Source: Ypsolopha sequella (taxonomy: Eukaryota; Arthropoda; Insecta; Lepidoptera; Ypsolophidae). Taken from it: a stretch of DNA of 64,000 bases. The stretch's first letter is position 1. The number at the start of each line of letters is the position of its first letter. The notes under the pieces were generated by a model. The model was not told the origin of the DNA and searched no databases. It worked only from the letters and a program-made list of their open reading frames with translations. The translations under genes and the position numbers were made by a program. The stretch lies in contig OW204000.1 in assembly GCA_934047225.1 (NCBI GenBank), positions 11,488,001 to 11,552,000 of the forward strand, written 5' to 3'. This document shows positions 32,143-45,375 of the stretch, one piece after another.

Positions 32143-32305
32143 TTTGTGCCCAAATTACGGCGATAGGACTCACCACGCATTCTACTGGGACATCTTCGGT
32201 GAAATAAGGATGTACAAGTGTGGACTGTGACTTGCACTACTGTGGACTGTAGAGTCCATACAAGGAAACACACCTGAATTTTCAGTGATTCATGTCGTGG
32301 TAATT
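32143..32305 (+). mobile_element. SINE body fragment
   Basis: 'tgtgcccaaattacggcgat', 'gtgtggactgtgacttgcac' and 'gattcatgtcgtggt' match the body of the SINE at 14839-15130. Confidence 0.7.
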
Positions 32306-32933
32306 TTTTTTTGAGATATTACAGTCGAAATCAATTCAAAAAACATAGCTGGACCTTGTATTTCGTTACTTATAAAGGTTCCGTACCTGAAGTGTGCCAA
32401 ACGGGACCCTATTACTGAGCCTCTGCTGTCCGTCTGTCTGTCCGTCGGTCACAGGTGTTTACAGCTTCAGCCGTTATAGGTAGCCTATTGTAATTTTAAC
32501 AGAAAGCGGCTTTAGCGGCTACTTTGTACTGTCTTAATGTTGTTCACCATGTTTTTAATATTCCGTATCCGTATTGTGTGGTGGTGCGAAGTACGGAACC
32601 CTTTGTGGGCGCACCCATTTCGCACTTGCCCAATTTTTTATTCTTATGAAACCGGGCACAACTCTCACAAATTATTTTCTCACAAAAAGGAAAGGTCGTG
32701 TACAGATGGCCACTCAAGATGAGCAGACAAGGCTAGTATATTTATTAAGCTCTATGAGAAATACGTGACTTTGCCGTGTCAATACCAGTGAAGTAGGGCA
32801 ATCGTGATATCACTCGGGGATAAACGGATCATATGCATTGGGTTATGTACTACATCAAAGGGGATAATTATAAATAAACATGATTCAAAAGCAAAAGATA
32901 CAAATAAAGGGTTCCGATGTGTGTTTAAATATC
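32306..32933. other. Intergenic DNA with 'tacggaaccc'-family fragments
   Basis: 32375-32500 ('ggttccgtacctgaagtg', 'ccgtctgtctgtccgtcgg') is inverted relative to 34730-34825. 32590-32605 has 'tacggaaccctttg'. No gene was recognised; the two overlapping ORFs at 32537-32768 run through this repeat. Confidence 0.45.
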
Positions 32934-33296
32934 TTTTCAATGCATGTGCTCGTAAAGGCCCACTTTTTATGCATCAAAACCGAACAAAAAGTCGATTATT
33001 TTGCCCTAGGGCTTTATTATTATTATTTTTTTTTATTTATTTACAATGGATGGCTAACCTGCAGCCTTTCCTGTGTACCATAGATGTTATACTTTTTTTC
33101 CACTGTTTAACGGCTCTGGATACAGTCGTTTTGGGCCAATTATAATTTAAAGTTCACAAGATTATATATGTTTTCATTTCCTCACACTATGCATTGAAAA
33201 ACGTAGTATGATACACGGGCGTAAAAGCAATGAATTACTCGGTTACGTTTAAGATTTATTCCTTTTCGCCCTAGTAGCATAATAAACTACTATTCT
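32934..33296 (+). repeat. Dispersed ~390-bp repeat, copy B
   Basis: As copy A (24031-24427), but with about 35 bases deleted between 'cggttacgttta' and 'atttattccttttcgccc', which removes the loop of the terminal inverted pair. Confidence 0.85.
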
Positions 33297-34990
33297 GCAA
33301 AGTCACAAAGAAAACTATGCGATTTTGTAAAGGAATGAAGTAAAAACGATCTATAAAAATAATGTAGGTACTAGGTACAAATATAGTTTTTAGACACATA
33401 ATATGCAAGAATATATTTTTCATACATTTCTATGACTAGAAGCGGAGGAAGCAAAAGAGGCGTGTCTGGATCGTAGCAGATAGAAATCTGTAGTCTCTGC
33501 CTACCGTTTCGGGAGACAGGCGTGAGTATGTTTATGTGAGTGATGTTTATTTTTATGTAATTTCAAAACAAACGGATTTACCATTGTTTTTTTTAATTTA
33601 ACTGAAAATTCCTGAAAAAGTTCTAAATTGACACCGATTTTTGACGCCAAATGATGAATTGGAATGGGTTTCTTTGAAAGACTACCAAAACGAAGACGCT
33701 GCGGAAATTTGCTTAATCGTTTCTAAAGCTTTCTCAAATATCAATTAGCTAGTCTAGACAGTTATAATGACTTCGGAATTATTAATGGAAACAATTATTT
33801 TTGCAAATAATAAAGGGTGTAATAACTTAACAAAAAAGAAATATATTTGTCCGACTTTTGAAGTGGATACCTCTAAGTTCGCATCTCGTAGGGCAGGGGG
33901 GCCAGCAGAGTTCCGTGATCGATTTCACTGCGTGAAAATTTGGAAAATATCAATTAACTAACTGAAAAATTAAAATTCAAAAGAATCTCTAACAAATATT
34001 TTATAAAAAAGATCCAGAATAATAAGACCATGGCTAAGATAAGGAATCTAATTATTTTGGTAAAATATAAAAAAATGTGTTCTTCCGGGAGGTGGGAATT
34101 AATCAATCAGTTACTATAGTATAAAAAATAAATTGATATTTCACTACAGGAGACGCGTCCAATTGACGTATCGGCCAACTTTGGGCAAGCTGGTCTTGTT
34201 AATTGGTTGGTTGCAGCAGCATAAAAAAAAATACTGATGCTACCATAGACTTAGGATGTACAGTATATCCTAGGTATATGGATGCTACATTAGTACGGTA
34301 CGACGCGGTGCGAGGCCATCTTTGATAAAAAAAAGAAAGCTAAGCGCTATATGACCCAATTTGTGTCAGGATCGGCTAGAATAATGAATAATTTTGCTAA
34401 TTACGAGTCAGATACAATACAAGAACATATGGTAAATTACAACAACATAGATATCATAGCAACATCAAGGCGACACAAACAAGCCGCTGAAATGGTAGCG
34501 CCTGACAAGCAATTCGCGGCCCCCGCTGAGTACGGAACCCTAACATCTTAACCGTATATTTTTCTTGTAATTTTTAGGTAATCACCTATACCATGATTTT
34601 TTCATATTTCTAGGTCTTCTTGAGACATCTTGAAGATAAGAGGGGCCATGATAACGTAAACAAAATGCAACTTTTTCGAGGTTTTTTGTACTAAACTCTA
34701 GTAACACATTTTGTGTGAAAATTTAGCGACCTACAACGGCTGACAGACGGACGGACGGACAGACAGACAGCGGAGGCGTTGTAATAGGGTCCCGTTTGGC
34801 ATCCTTCGGGTACGGAACCCTAAAATAAGTGATGAAAGAAATAAATGGGCGCGAAGTGAAGCGTGACTGAGCCGCCCTAGAAGCACATACCAACCAAATT
34901 GGCGACATACGGAGAAGGGCCAAAATGCATCCGGAATAGAAGACCTTGTGTAACTAGATTAATGGATGTAAAATAGGCAAAAGATGTACT
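33297..34990. other. Intergenic DNA with LINE-like tails and 'tacggaaccc' repeats
   Basis: 33430-33530 matches the LINE-like tail at 61735-61810. 34335-34550 ends 'gagtacggaaccctaacatc', and 34725-34825 carries 'cagacggacggacggac' and 'gggtacggaaccctaaaata'. 34846-34990 resembles the decayed RTE-like coding end at 61625-61735 ('accaaattgg', 'cggaatagaa'). No host gene is evident. Confidence 0.45.
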
Positions 34991-35143
34991 TTAACATTAT
35001 ATCATTGCAGTATAGAAACGCAGAAAGAAAAGTAAATCTGGATGTGAGGAGCTCTGAACCAAGATCTGAACCCGGTTCAGAGCTCCTCACATCCAGATTT
35101 CCTTTTCTTTCTGCGTTTCTATACTGCAATGATATAATGTTAA
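34991..35143. mobile_element. 153-bp near-perfect palindrome, copy 1
   Basis: It starts ttaacattatatcattgcag and ends with the inverse, gatataatgttaa. The arms of ~70 bp include 'gaaacgcagaaagaaaag' and 'ctggatgtgaggagctctga'. The ttaa ends could be a target duplication. Copy 2 is at 52306-52448. The sequence outside the right end (35144-35220) also flanks copy 2. Confidence 0.9.
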
Positions 35144-35155
35144 TTTATATCTCCT

Positions 35156-35220
35156 TGCGATGGATAAATCGCCAAGTGTTCAAACATAGAAATTTATTTC
35201 GATCATAATTTCGAAAAGAT
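35156..35220 (+). repeat. Terminal motif shared with the 2-kb foldback
   Basis: 'ggataaatcgccaagtgtt' and 'atagaaatttatttc' match the tips of the 16788-18804 foldback and, inverted, 52240-52300. The palindrome beside it may therefore be the core of a deleted relative of that element. Confidence 0.7.
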
Positions 35221-36858
35221 TTATGTTTGAAAAAAAAGACATGATCTTGCTAAGTTTCTTCCCCTTCTTCTTAGCAAGACTAATCGAATGGGTGGAGGTA
35301 GGCATGTATTTATATATGTAACCTATTAGTATGTAGTATATAGGATGGGATTTGGTCGGCCGCCTGGATTCGTGCTGGGGGCTCGGTTGGTGATCATTGA
35401 ACCTTGTTCCTGGGGGTCTACCGCGTAATTCTCATTTACATCAACATCAACTTGAGATTGAAATTTGACGTGCGTGCGACGACACCCGCCTAACATGCCA
35501 TCTCTTTTGCACGCGTTGAATTTCGCAAAAGTGTACCTATATATCTATACCGCTGTACCTTATTATTGATTTATTTTCAATAATTATACAGAAAAATAAA
35601 AAAATACGTGCCTCAAAGACAATAAACATTCTTTCACAATTTAAATGTACGCAATTTAGGGTTATTCGCTGAATAAGTCCTCTGTTTTTCAGTGCACTCA
35701 TAATTAAACACGTTCGCTACGTTAATTTATTTACCAATTGAAATACGCATATTTATGTACCGTGTGCAAGTATACAGAAATGAAATGAAATACCTATATG
35801 AAATTGAATATATGATTCCGTGCATTAATTTTAGTACAAAGATTTATGTGGAAACATTTTTGGGTTATATTTAGCTATTTTTGATTGTATCTGTGTGATA
35901 AGGAAACTGTTTGTTTCCAAATAAATAATTTTTACTTTTTCTCACTATAATTAAACCTACTATGGTATTTTATGGGCTTCATTTTATTTTCATTTGCACG
36001 GTTATGTTAGCAAAGTATGGCCAGTAGAAACGTGATTTCATTATACCAGCCATTGACCTCCCAAGGTCAATGATACCAGCCCAATCACACCCAGGATAAT
36101 GAATGACACGCGTCAACATTTTGGAACGCCTTACTGCATGGCAACGATCTTATTTTAAAATAATCAATTACTTGTTGCTAACAGCCTCTTTGCTTTAATT
36201 ATTCGGTACTCAGATTAATACGAATTGATACTTCGATAAATTAAGGGTTGATGGTTGATGGGCATATCGTGGACCGCAATGTCGGTCGTCATGGTAACCA
36301 GAAGGTACTTAGACATCCTCAGACTGGGGAGGCTCAATATCAACTGCACCATTTGAATTTCAAGTGCTATGCAAAGTGAATCCGATCTAAATGAATCTCT
36401 ATAGAGAAGTGGTTTAATGTACCGTAGTAAATACGACGGAATTTCTTGGCAAGTACCTATATTCCTGAAAGGTTCTTCGTTTTAATAATAGTCTTTGTAT
36501 TTCCTGTGTTTTGGTTGATCATTTCGCTGACCCACTGTTCACCCTTATAAAGTAGGTCAGCGTTACTTTTTCCAATGTACCACTTCATACATTAAAAAAC
36601 GACAGAAATGAAATTTAAAATAAGAACGGGTTTCAATTTTGGAGTGGGCTTTTATCACTTTTTTTTGGCCCAAGAGGTTGTGAAATAATTTTGAAAAAAT
36701 TGAAGCCTTATGATGTGACTCACGTATCCGTCCATCTGTCTGTCACAACCACTTTCCTCTGAGATGGAGGATGCTGTCAACTTGCAATTAGGAATATTTA
36801 TTATAATATACAGCTTTCTTGTGTCCATCTACGTAGACCAGCAGTCGTAGCATAATGT
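35221..36858. other. Intergenic DNA
   Basis: No gene, RNA or long inverted repeat recognised. A small inverted phrase ('ccagccattgacctccc' and 'aaggtcaatgataccagcc') is at about 36046-36080. Confidence 0.5.
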
Positions 36859-36994
36859 TTAATCGTGCGCGACGCAACTTAGTTGAATCTAAAGTGCGAG
36901 GAGCGTGACACGACATTTTTGCGATTAAACAGTACGTCATGCTCCTCGCACTTTCGATTCAACTAGTGGCGTCGCGCGCGATTAAACACTATGC
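36859..36994. mobile_element. Palindromic element, copy 2 (complete)
   Basis: The arms run from 'gtttaatcgtgcgcgacgc' to 'gcgtcgcgcgcgattaaac'. The inversion extends outside to 'cgtagcat' and 'atgctacg'. It is the more complete relative of 26395-26515, inserted in the opposite orientation. Confidence 0.85.
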
Positions 36995-38228
36995 TACGAG
37001 ACCAGGAGTCATTGTTTCGATTATTTTCTCTATTAACAGGGACCCAAATGTGAGGGTCGAAAAATTTATATTTTACGGATATTTGTATGAAAGTATTTTT
37101 TTAAAGGAATAAGAATAAATTTCATTTTAATCGCCCACCTCAGTTTTTCCTACATTAAAAAAACTGTCAACTTGTCATACTTGTACAGAAAAGTCGAAAA
37201 AATACTATGTTTCGGATAAAATGATTGTTTTTGAACGTATCCGATAGTGGTCTATGGTATTTTGTCTATGGACACTTGGAGCTGTCACAAAAAGCCTCGG
37301 AAAGGACTAATTTGGAAAAGATCGCGGTCGATTTTATATTTTGATATATTAATGGATTAATACAAAGAAAATTGATGTGAATATCATAAAAAACATTAGT
37401 GAGTCAGGGTCTGACAATATTTTGGCGAGAAGGCCACTTTTAGTTTGGTTCCTGTGCGTGTGACATAACCTGCATACATGCGGTTTGCAACAAGTGCGGA
37501 GCATTGTCCGGTTACCATATCTTCTGGGTTTTGGATGCATCCAGGTGTAGGTGGGTTGTGTTTAGGTTCTCCGTGGAGGTGAGCAACGTGTCACAACACC
37601 GGCACACTTTTGGACTCCGTGTACGGGAGGAACTCGTACTGCGGACATCTTCTAAGTACCATTTTCTGGTAGGAAATTTTGTACTTACTTTTGTAGAATA
37701 TAAGCAGCTAAAATTTACATGGACGTAGATTAGGGACAGCTTATGGGCCCCTGTTCCAACTGCTAATATCACTTTTCTACCATACATACTATTTCCACGG
37801 GTTTATTCCATCGAGAAAGTTTTTTATTATATAATGACACTACAGTAATGTGCATGTATGCAGTATTTACACTCAGTAAATTAAGAGTATAAATTCCTCA
37901 AACATTAACATATAACTGGTACCCGACCTTACGGCTCAAAATAAAATGACAGCTATTAATCCAGACCATTTAATTCTATGAAACATTTCCAAAACCATTA
38001 TCCTGTGAGCGTAAACTTCTACCTCGCTATCTCCCAAAAGGGACTAGGCCAGGCGTCCCAAATTTTGTGTAGTGTACCAAATTGACTGTAACTAAATTTT
38101 CTCGAGTTTGAAGAGCAAACTACGTTAGACCTTTTGCGCAAAAAAGTTGAGTTGTTAGCTTTGAAATTTAAACATTTCATTGGATGGAACTGCTAGAACC
38201 GAATAAAATCCTTTAATTTAGTTTTCAA
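36995..38228. other. Intergenic DNA
   Basis: Nothing recognisable. Two overlapping ORFs on opposite strands (37504-37728 + and 37512-37787 -) have no family resemblance. Confidence 0.4.
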
Positions 38229-38310
38229 TGAAAGTGTTTTTATGCATCAAAACCAAACAGAAAGTCGGTTATTTTGCACTAGGGCTTTATTATTATATAT
38301 TTTTTTATTT
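38229..38310 (+). repeat. Fragment of the dispersed ~390-bp repeat
   Basis: 'tttttatgcatcaaaacc', 'cagaaagtcggttattttg' and 'ctagggctttattatt' correspond to the first quarter of copies A-D. Confidence 0.75.
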
Positions 38311-39482
38311 TTTTTATTTTTTAAAGCTATTGTTAATAATAATATATATTATATTACTTAACTTTCAACCGGGGCTAGACGCGCGTTTATTTAGTCTCTG
38401 CCCCGTTTTCGGCTTGGGTATTATTTTATTAACACCCCTTGTTTGCCTATATGTTAACCAGGATCAATATGATGATAATAAAGAAGACCGCATCCAAATT
38501 CGTTGTGTGGTTCTCGAGTTAAAACGGAACATGCATACATACATACCTATAGGTATACAGCCAGACATAAATTCTAAAAATGTTATATTATGTATAACTA
38601 ATATTCCATTTCAATTAAAAATTTCAAAAATTATTTAATGTACAGACATCTTATTTTTTACTTGTTTTTTATTAGTAGAAAAAGATATAGGACATCCTTT
38701 CATAGACCAGATAAAGCTCAAGGTCCGGTTTCTGATTAAGTGGACGAAAATATATCTAGAAATTGTTTCTCATCTTGCGAAATAAAAGTAATATAATACT
38801 GTTCAACCTTGCGTCCGCCTAACAATATGAAAGGTTACGCCTGTCCGAAGTAGAGAAATATTGTATTATAACGTAAAAAGATTTTTACCATATTTTGGGT
38901 TAATTTGATATTGTTTATGCTACATTTTTCGGTTCTATTCGATTCGCGAGTACTTTATACTCTACATAATTTTATAATTTTATACTCTACATAATTCCAA
39001 CCAAAGATTTCTTGATTTCTTTTAAACAATCGTTCATGACCTCTATAGGCCTTCAATGCTAGAAATTATTATTTGCTATCTAACAGTAGAAAAGAAAATT
39101 CCAAAAATCTTTAAATGACGATAACTTTCCGACATCCCATCTTTATAAAATAAGGTTGAATTTCTTTTCCAAATCTAGTTATGTCTATTTGTGAAAATTA
39201 CATGAAAATCCATTTAGTAGTTTTGGAGATGTGCGCAAACAAACTAGACAAATATAGATACACAGAAGAGAAATCTAAAAATCTCTGGTTTGTGTTCTAT
39301 ATCATCCTGTTTAAAACGTCTAGCCAATGTTTTTTTTTTTTTTTTTTTAGATTTGTTAATTTGTTAAGGATATTATTTATATATCTATATATCTCTATCC
39401 TGGCCGGACTGATGCCGGATCCAGGATAGGGCCCGAAATATATTTCACATTAACTTTTAATATATTTTATTAAGTATGTATA
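38311..39482. other. Intergenic DNA of decayed repeat character
   Basis: 38480-38560 ('ccgcatccaaattcgttgtg', then a short CATA repeat) and 39180-39260 resemble the 3' parts of common lepidopteran repeats. A long T-run is at about 39330-39348. The 136-codon ORF 38228-38638 runs from the repeat fragment into this DNA and is not considered a gene. Confidence 0.4.
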
Positions 39483-39750
39483 TACAAGATGTAACAGAAA
39501 GGTGTAACCATATTTGAAGAGCTTATTCAGTCAATGGTATAGAACAACTTTTACTATGGAACAAACCCTGTATCTCGAAAAAAAATGTAACTGTTTCATA
39601 TAAAAATACAATGCCGCTCGGCTGAAATGTATGGAAGGGCAGAGTTCTTTTTTGACATTTCAGGGTTGGCTCCATAGTAAGAGTTGTTCTATAACATTGA
39701 CTGAATAAGCTATTCAAATATGGTTACACCTTTCTGTTACACGTTGTATA
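39483..39750. mobile_element. Foldback MITE, copy 2 of 2
   Basis: The same arms as 22855-23118 ('gtaacagaaaggtgtaacc' and its inverse near 39730), with the same central 'caatgccgct-ggc-gaaatg'. Length 268 bp. Confidence 0.85.
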
Positions 39751-40659
39751 TACGTTTATATAGAAGCTACATTTATAGACAAATTAGTCAATTAATAACG
39801 TTTATTTAAAATAAAATTATAATAATACTAAAGTACCCCATTGCGTCTAGCAGTATTTAATACAAGAAAAACACAATTTCAAGGAATTCCCATTGAAACG
39901 GTATTTACAGCTGAAATTAAAACTCTGCTATTTACGCAATTTAACCTCTGTCTTGTTATTTTCATTATATATTCGCTGACCTCTAAAACTGTCCGCTCCT
40001 GAAAGTACGGTAAAAATCCGACAACTCGTGGAATTCCGTACTTTACGACTGACTCGTAAACTAAAAGAGACCGATGTTAGGGATATTGCGTACTCATTTA
40101 ACCGCCTTTATGGCTCCATGTTAAGGTTTTATGTCGGGAGTCATAAGAAAGAGGACGTATCCAGTTAAGTTATTGGAGTGGCTGCGTGTTTTATATATTG
40201 GCTCGAGTCTCTATGGATTGGCAGGAATCTTGTTTTCAAGAATATGAAGATGGATGAAACTATATGACTTTGCATGTTCAAGATTCAACGGTAAGTAGTA
40301 AGTCTAAAGAAATATTTCTTACTCTTGGTAACATTTTATTTGTCAGGGTGTGCTTTTGTTGATTAAATATTATATTGATTTATGATTATGCTCGCTGTTG
40401 TCTCGTCCTCTATGATGATAAATTACAAGTGTAGTATCGATCCCGATCACTATCCGGTGCCACATAATTTTAAAGTATGCATCTAAAGCAAATTTCGGAA
40501 CGTACCCGTCGGCGTCCTGCCGCCATTTTGAAATCTTGCAAGATTCCAAAATGGCGGCAGGACGTCGACGGGTACGTCACTTACAGGTAAGTTCGTTTGA
40601 TTGTACAACTATATGTTATTATTGTGAAATCCATCGCTTTGTATATTCTAATTATTATA
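39751..40659. other. Intergenic DNA with a short perfect-type hairpin
   Basis: No gene recognised. At 40501-40576 the arms 'cgtacccgtcggcgtcctgc' and 'gcaggacgtcgacgggtacg' with 'cgccattttg' and 'caaaatggcg' form a hairpin of ~30-bp arms with few mismatches. Confidence 0.7.
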
Positions 40660-40920
40660 ACAGTTCATTACAAACTTGAAATCAATCAAGAACAAATTTA
40701 AAAGCACAAATATTTAAAGAAATTCCTCGGACTAGGATTTGAACCTGCGATCTTCTGCTTACATGACAGGCGCGCTACCGACTGCACTACCGAGGTTCGT
40801 ATCTGGAACGATGAATTTTTCCACCATACCTGTACACCGAATTTTTTGTAACTACTTGATATACCAGCTTGTAATGCACAATACTGAACGCTCACGTGGG
40901 CGTTATGTGATTTCACGCCT
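40660..40920 (-). mobile_element. tRNA-bearing composite repeat, copy 2
   Basis: The tRNA-like part (reverse complement of 40735-40798) has 'ggtagcgcgcctgtcatg' and 'caggttcaaatcc'. It is followed by 'accagcttgtaatgcaca' and 'gaacgctcacgtgggcg', shared with copy 3. Confidence 0.7.
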
Positions 40921-43097
40921 TGTTCAGTCTGAACTTACTATATTGATTATTATTACATATAGGTACAATTTTATAGGTATATATATAACAGCTAAAATAC
41001 ACAGCTAAATTGGATTAAAGAAGTTTTATAAGAATAACTGTGCATACTGTCATACTCCTGGAGAAAGATAATAAAATGCGTATAGAAAATGATAACTTGT
41101 AAACACAATATTGTTTAAATAGCATCCTCATATCTTCACCAGCGCATCACGCTATGTTGTGCAGTGTTTACATACTATTGATTATTGTATGTAATTTTTT
41201 TTTTATAGCTTTCGAATTTCTTGCGTTTGAAATTTCTATGTGTAAGATTGTAATTATTGTTTATATTTCATTGTTATGTTTTATAAGATCTGTTTGTGTT
41301 TGTTATTTTTGTATTTACTATTTGTCTTTTGACTGTTTGTTAGCTATTTAAAACGAAAATAAAATATATTTACAGTTAGGACGCGAGTTGAATGCAGACT
41401 TGCGCTTTACGTATTGTATAGCGGAAGTCTGCATTTAACTAGCGCGCTCACTGTAAATAAGCCAATATAAGAATGCTCGAGGAGGTATTGCACTTTTAAA
41501 TAATGGTAGGTTTATTATGATTTTCAGGTTAGTTCCACATTAAATTAAATTATTCAAATAGATATGTACAAAAAATTATGTAGTTCAAGAATCAAATCAT
41601 AAATTTTAATTCAATTTATTTCAATAATACACTTTCATTTAATTTCTACTCAATCGCCACGTTTTTTTATTATTTATTATAACTGGTTAAATGCTCTCGA
41701 AAATATATATTACAAAAACAAGCATTTTTTTTCGTAATAAATCTAATATTTATTTATTTATTTAGTTTTAAAAAGGAAAACATGCAGTCTATAAAACAAA
41801 ACAAACATAAAGAACACACTAAATAATCACAGACCAAAAAAGTTTTCAGAGACTAATAAACATAATGACACATCACGAAAACTTGAGTACGACATTAATA
41901 TGATCAATTTAAAGAAGTAAATATACTTCAATTTAAAGAAGTAAATATACAAAACAAAACACAAAGTATGACAATAGTATATACAATATACTGACAATAT
42001 ACAAAGGAGTAAAAATGTGTACATTTTGTTTATATTCTTGTGTAAATTTTGATTTTATTATATTGAAGCAAATAAAGGTATTTTATGTAGGATTCAAATA
42101 AAAACAATCTGTTTCATTTCCTGAAAACGAAAAGGAAAATTAATTTCCTGGGAAACGTTTTAGCTAACCTCCTTGGTGACAACGCGCTGATACAATCGCT
42201 TTGAGCTGCTTCAGTTTCTGAAATAGGGGAATTACAAAGCAATTTTAAAGTTCTTAGTGAGATCAACAATAATTTTACAAAAGGTAAACAAGTTGGGCGT
42301 GTAGTACCAATATAATATCGTGAAATAATAGAAAAGTAGTTTTAACATATTTCTCAATCAGAAATTATTGTTGTGTTCTTTTGTTGAGAACTGTCGTTTT
42401 CTTTATAATTGAGTTCTTTTAATTCTGAGTTTTAAAATAAATGCACCTTATTCATTATTGCTTTAAAAATGCATTTTTGGCGTTACTTAGAACTTGCTTA
42501 AATATGGTCGCGAATCGGTAGTAGTAGTAGTTAAAAACCTTTATAGCTGGTATGAATAATTTTACTAGGCATTATGCAAAATGAATGAGTCAACTTTTAC
42601 TCTACCCGTAACCAATTTTGCTACTTTTAATAAGCATAGACTTTTTACGAAACTAATAATTTGTTCAAAAATGTGTTGTATAATACTTGGCAGCACATTT
42701 TATTGAAGTCCCTGTCACTAAGTCTGTAGCGTGCAACTTGATGTCACACATATATGAATGTCAGAGACGACGCTCTTCAAAACTGAAACTAGCCGATCAA
42801 AGCCGATAAAGTTCGATGGGCAAAATATACTGTTGAGTACTGTTCAGAATCTGTCTACAAGTACGAGTATCAAGAACTTACTTGTCTTGTCGAAAATTTT
42901 CCGCTACATCTTTTTTTATCTAAAATAACGAAATGTGAATAATTAGATGGTATTATCAAAACGTAGATATGTGTATTTTTTTCGTAGACACATAAAATAA
43001 CAAATGGTGTGGATTTAATAAACAATCGCCCATGGCTCCAACGTCATGTAATCCTGACCTTAGTAGCTGTTCATTATAAGAAGACAAAGAAAATAGC
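40921..43097. other. AT-rich intergenic DNA with one hairpin
   Basis: 41369-41457 is a hairpin: 'tttacagttaggacgcgagt' with 'gaatgcagactt', mirrored by 'aagtctgcatttaactagcg' and 'cactgtaaa'. At about 41906-41951 a 22-bp unit 'caatttaaagaagtaaat' is directly doubled. No gene recognised. Confidence 0.5.
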
Positions 43098-43328
43098 ACA
43101 TCATAATACAACAGTACACCTACAACATCGAATCGAACATTGTTCTCAAATTTTGCCAATAAGATTTGAGTGAATTTGAGTCGTTTAAAAACTAATTGTC
43201 ATTGTTACATATACGTGTCACATAAGTCAAAAATAATAACACACCACTGTACAACATGTCATCTACAACATCGAATCACACATCGATCTCAAATTTTGGC
43301 AGTCAATTAGAGTTTAGAGCATTTAAGT
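43098..43328 (+). repeat. Direct duplication, ~140-bp period
   Basis: 'acctacaacatcgaatcgaa' and 'ctcaaattttgcca' (from 43119) recur as 'atctacaacatcgaatcaca' and 'ctcaaattttggca' (from 43261). Imperfect, two copies. Confidence 0.6.
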
Positions 43329-45344
43329 ACAAAAAAAAAACCGGTGAAGTGTCGGTTGGACTCGCATAATATTACTTAATTTATGAGGCTGAAAGTAAAC
43401 AAATATTACAGTATTTTGATAATTTTCTTTTGTTTTCATAAATTTCTTGACCGTTATATTTTTCCTGTAATCTTTATTGTGGTTTCTCAAAGATTTCCCG
43501 AAATCCTTCAAAGTAAATGTATATAAAATATATATTTAACAATCAGCTTTTAAATATCTACAATTTAATATCCATATCAAATTTTTTCAAATACCTTTTT
43601 TACATTTTTACTTTTTTTTCAAGATTTTTCATTTGTATTTAATAATGTTTTAATCGATTTAGTTTTCCTTAAATATTAACGTATTACTCCTTAATTGATT
43701 ATTGTTTCATATTTTTTGGTCCAACAGTTTGAGAAATAAGGTGAAAGGGACACATAATTTTTTTTCGGTTTACCAATTAATTTCTCTAAAAACATGAAAT
43801 AAATCCATTAAAAACCGTTCCAGTTTTATATTTTTTCGAAGCCATGATCAATGTGACCCATGCTATCCAACACTAGAAAAACTATTGCAGAGACTGAAAA
43901 ACAATAAGTAAGGTACTTGTCAGTTATTTTAGCACATTGCCTAGTAGTCATTATGAATAATAACTCTATTCCGAGTTTTCCTACAAGTACCTATTTTTGT
44001 CACCGGAAATATCACATATCAAATATTAAAAAATGCATAGTAGATATATTTATCATGCACATTGCCTAGCCATTATGGATAATTACTATATTCCAATTAT
44101 GTAAACTAAAAGATTTTTGCCCCGGACATGTCACACAGCAAGTATTAACAATACTCGTAGGTAACAGTGGCGTGCACAGAACTTTTTGCTGGAAAAGCAA
44201 ACAATTGCTCCAGAACAACAATAAAAAAAATATGAAATTTTTTTAATATCCCTTTGAAAAAAAAATTGCATGACGCCAGGGTAGACAATATATATATATT
44301 ACCTACCAGTATAGTATAAATATATATATATATATATAAAATCATACGCAGGTATATCACAACTCGTCCGCAATCATCCTTTTTAGACAAGCATAGAAGG
44401 AGCCGCGAGAAAAAGCACGCGACGAAAGCAACTGGAGGGGTAAAGATTTACGCGGGGTGAAGAGCGTCAATTTCGTCTGCGCACTCGAAGTCTCTGGCCT
44501 AGTCAGGATCGCCTCATTGTTAGTGCGCTGACCCTCTATAGGTATAGATATCAAATGCATCCCTGTTCAGTTGCATCGTGGGTCAAAAACATCTCAAATG
44601 TACCAAAATAAGCCAACGAATAAAAGATAAAAATCTGATTAGCGCTGAAAATATACCCCACGAAAACTGTGTTGGATGCAGTTTAGTGTGGCGATGCCTC
44701 CAATAGCTTTCATTGTCTCTATGAGTTGGCCAATCACGGCTGGCCAATTGTCACATGACATACAGCAAGAAACATATCATGAGCATTTTGCTCTTTTGAG
44801 TGTCTGGCACCATTTCTGAATGACACTTGTTTAGAAACGCGTCTTCCGATTTTTATTCGCTGACCAAAATAGAAAGAAAGTGATTTGCATGTAAATACCA
44901 AGCCCAACTATAATATCGCAAAAATGTAGGGGCGAAGATAATAATGGTTCACCACCATCAAACCATAATCACACCATCAAAACACCCAATAGGCAAGCCA
45001 TAAAGACACCAAAAAGCATCATAAATAAGAAAATCCACGAATAACACCTAAAACCCTTTCAGCGGGAACCAAAAATAAAAATAAAGTTCCTGTTAACTGG
45101 CGATACCCCGAGCTAAGCGATTTAACCCTCCATTTTCGCTTCCCTAATGCATTACCGCCCATTTTTCTAGACAGGTCGGCCAATAAGACCCAAACACCCG
45201 TAAATCCCGATAAAACTGGGGCCCTTATGGGCACTTTCAGGAATATACCCCTACACACTTTGGTGAGGAGATTATTGTTTATGTAACCATGTTAAGATGC
45301 ACTAAGTAACATTTTTTCAACATTAAGGGTCGATTCTCCGGATT
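43329..45344. other. Intergenic DNA, dispersed repeats and microsatellites
   Basis: 43330-43370 ('aaaaccggtgaagtgtcggt', 'ggactcgcat') opens a repeat also found from 53335. 'agcacattgcctag-agtcattatg' (43931) and 'gcacattgcctagccattat' (44058) are a direct duplication. (TA)n tracts lie at 44289-44298 and 44321-44337. 45010-45250 looks like a common lepidopteran repeat; its 79-codon minus ORF is not counted as a gene. Confidence 0.4.
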
Positions 45345-45371
45345 TAATAATAATAATAATAATAATAATAA
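45345..45371. repeat. (TAA)n microsatellite
   Basis: About nine uninterrupted AAT/TAA units directly precede the third tRNA-bearing composite repeat. Confidence 0.9.
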
Positions 45372-45375
45372 TGTT

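Noticed and set aside
32804..33145. ORF with relatives at 23920-24249 and 61442-61642
   Set aside because: The similarity is inherited from the dispersed ~390-bp repeat; the frame is not preserved throughout.
38228..38638. 136-codon plus-strand ORF
   Set aside because: It begins in a fragment of the dispersed repeat and runs into low-complexity sequence.
45019..45258. 79-codon minus-strand ORF
   Set aside because: Appears to be part of a common interspersed sequence; no domain.
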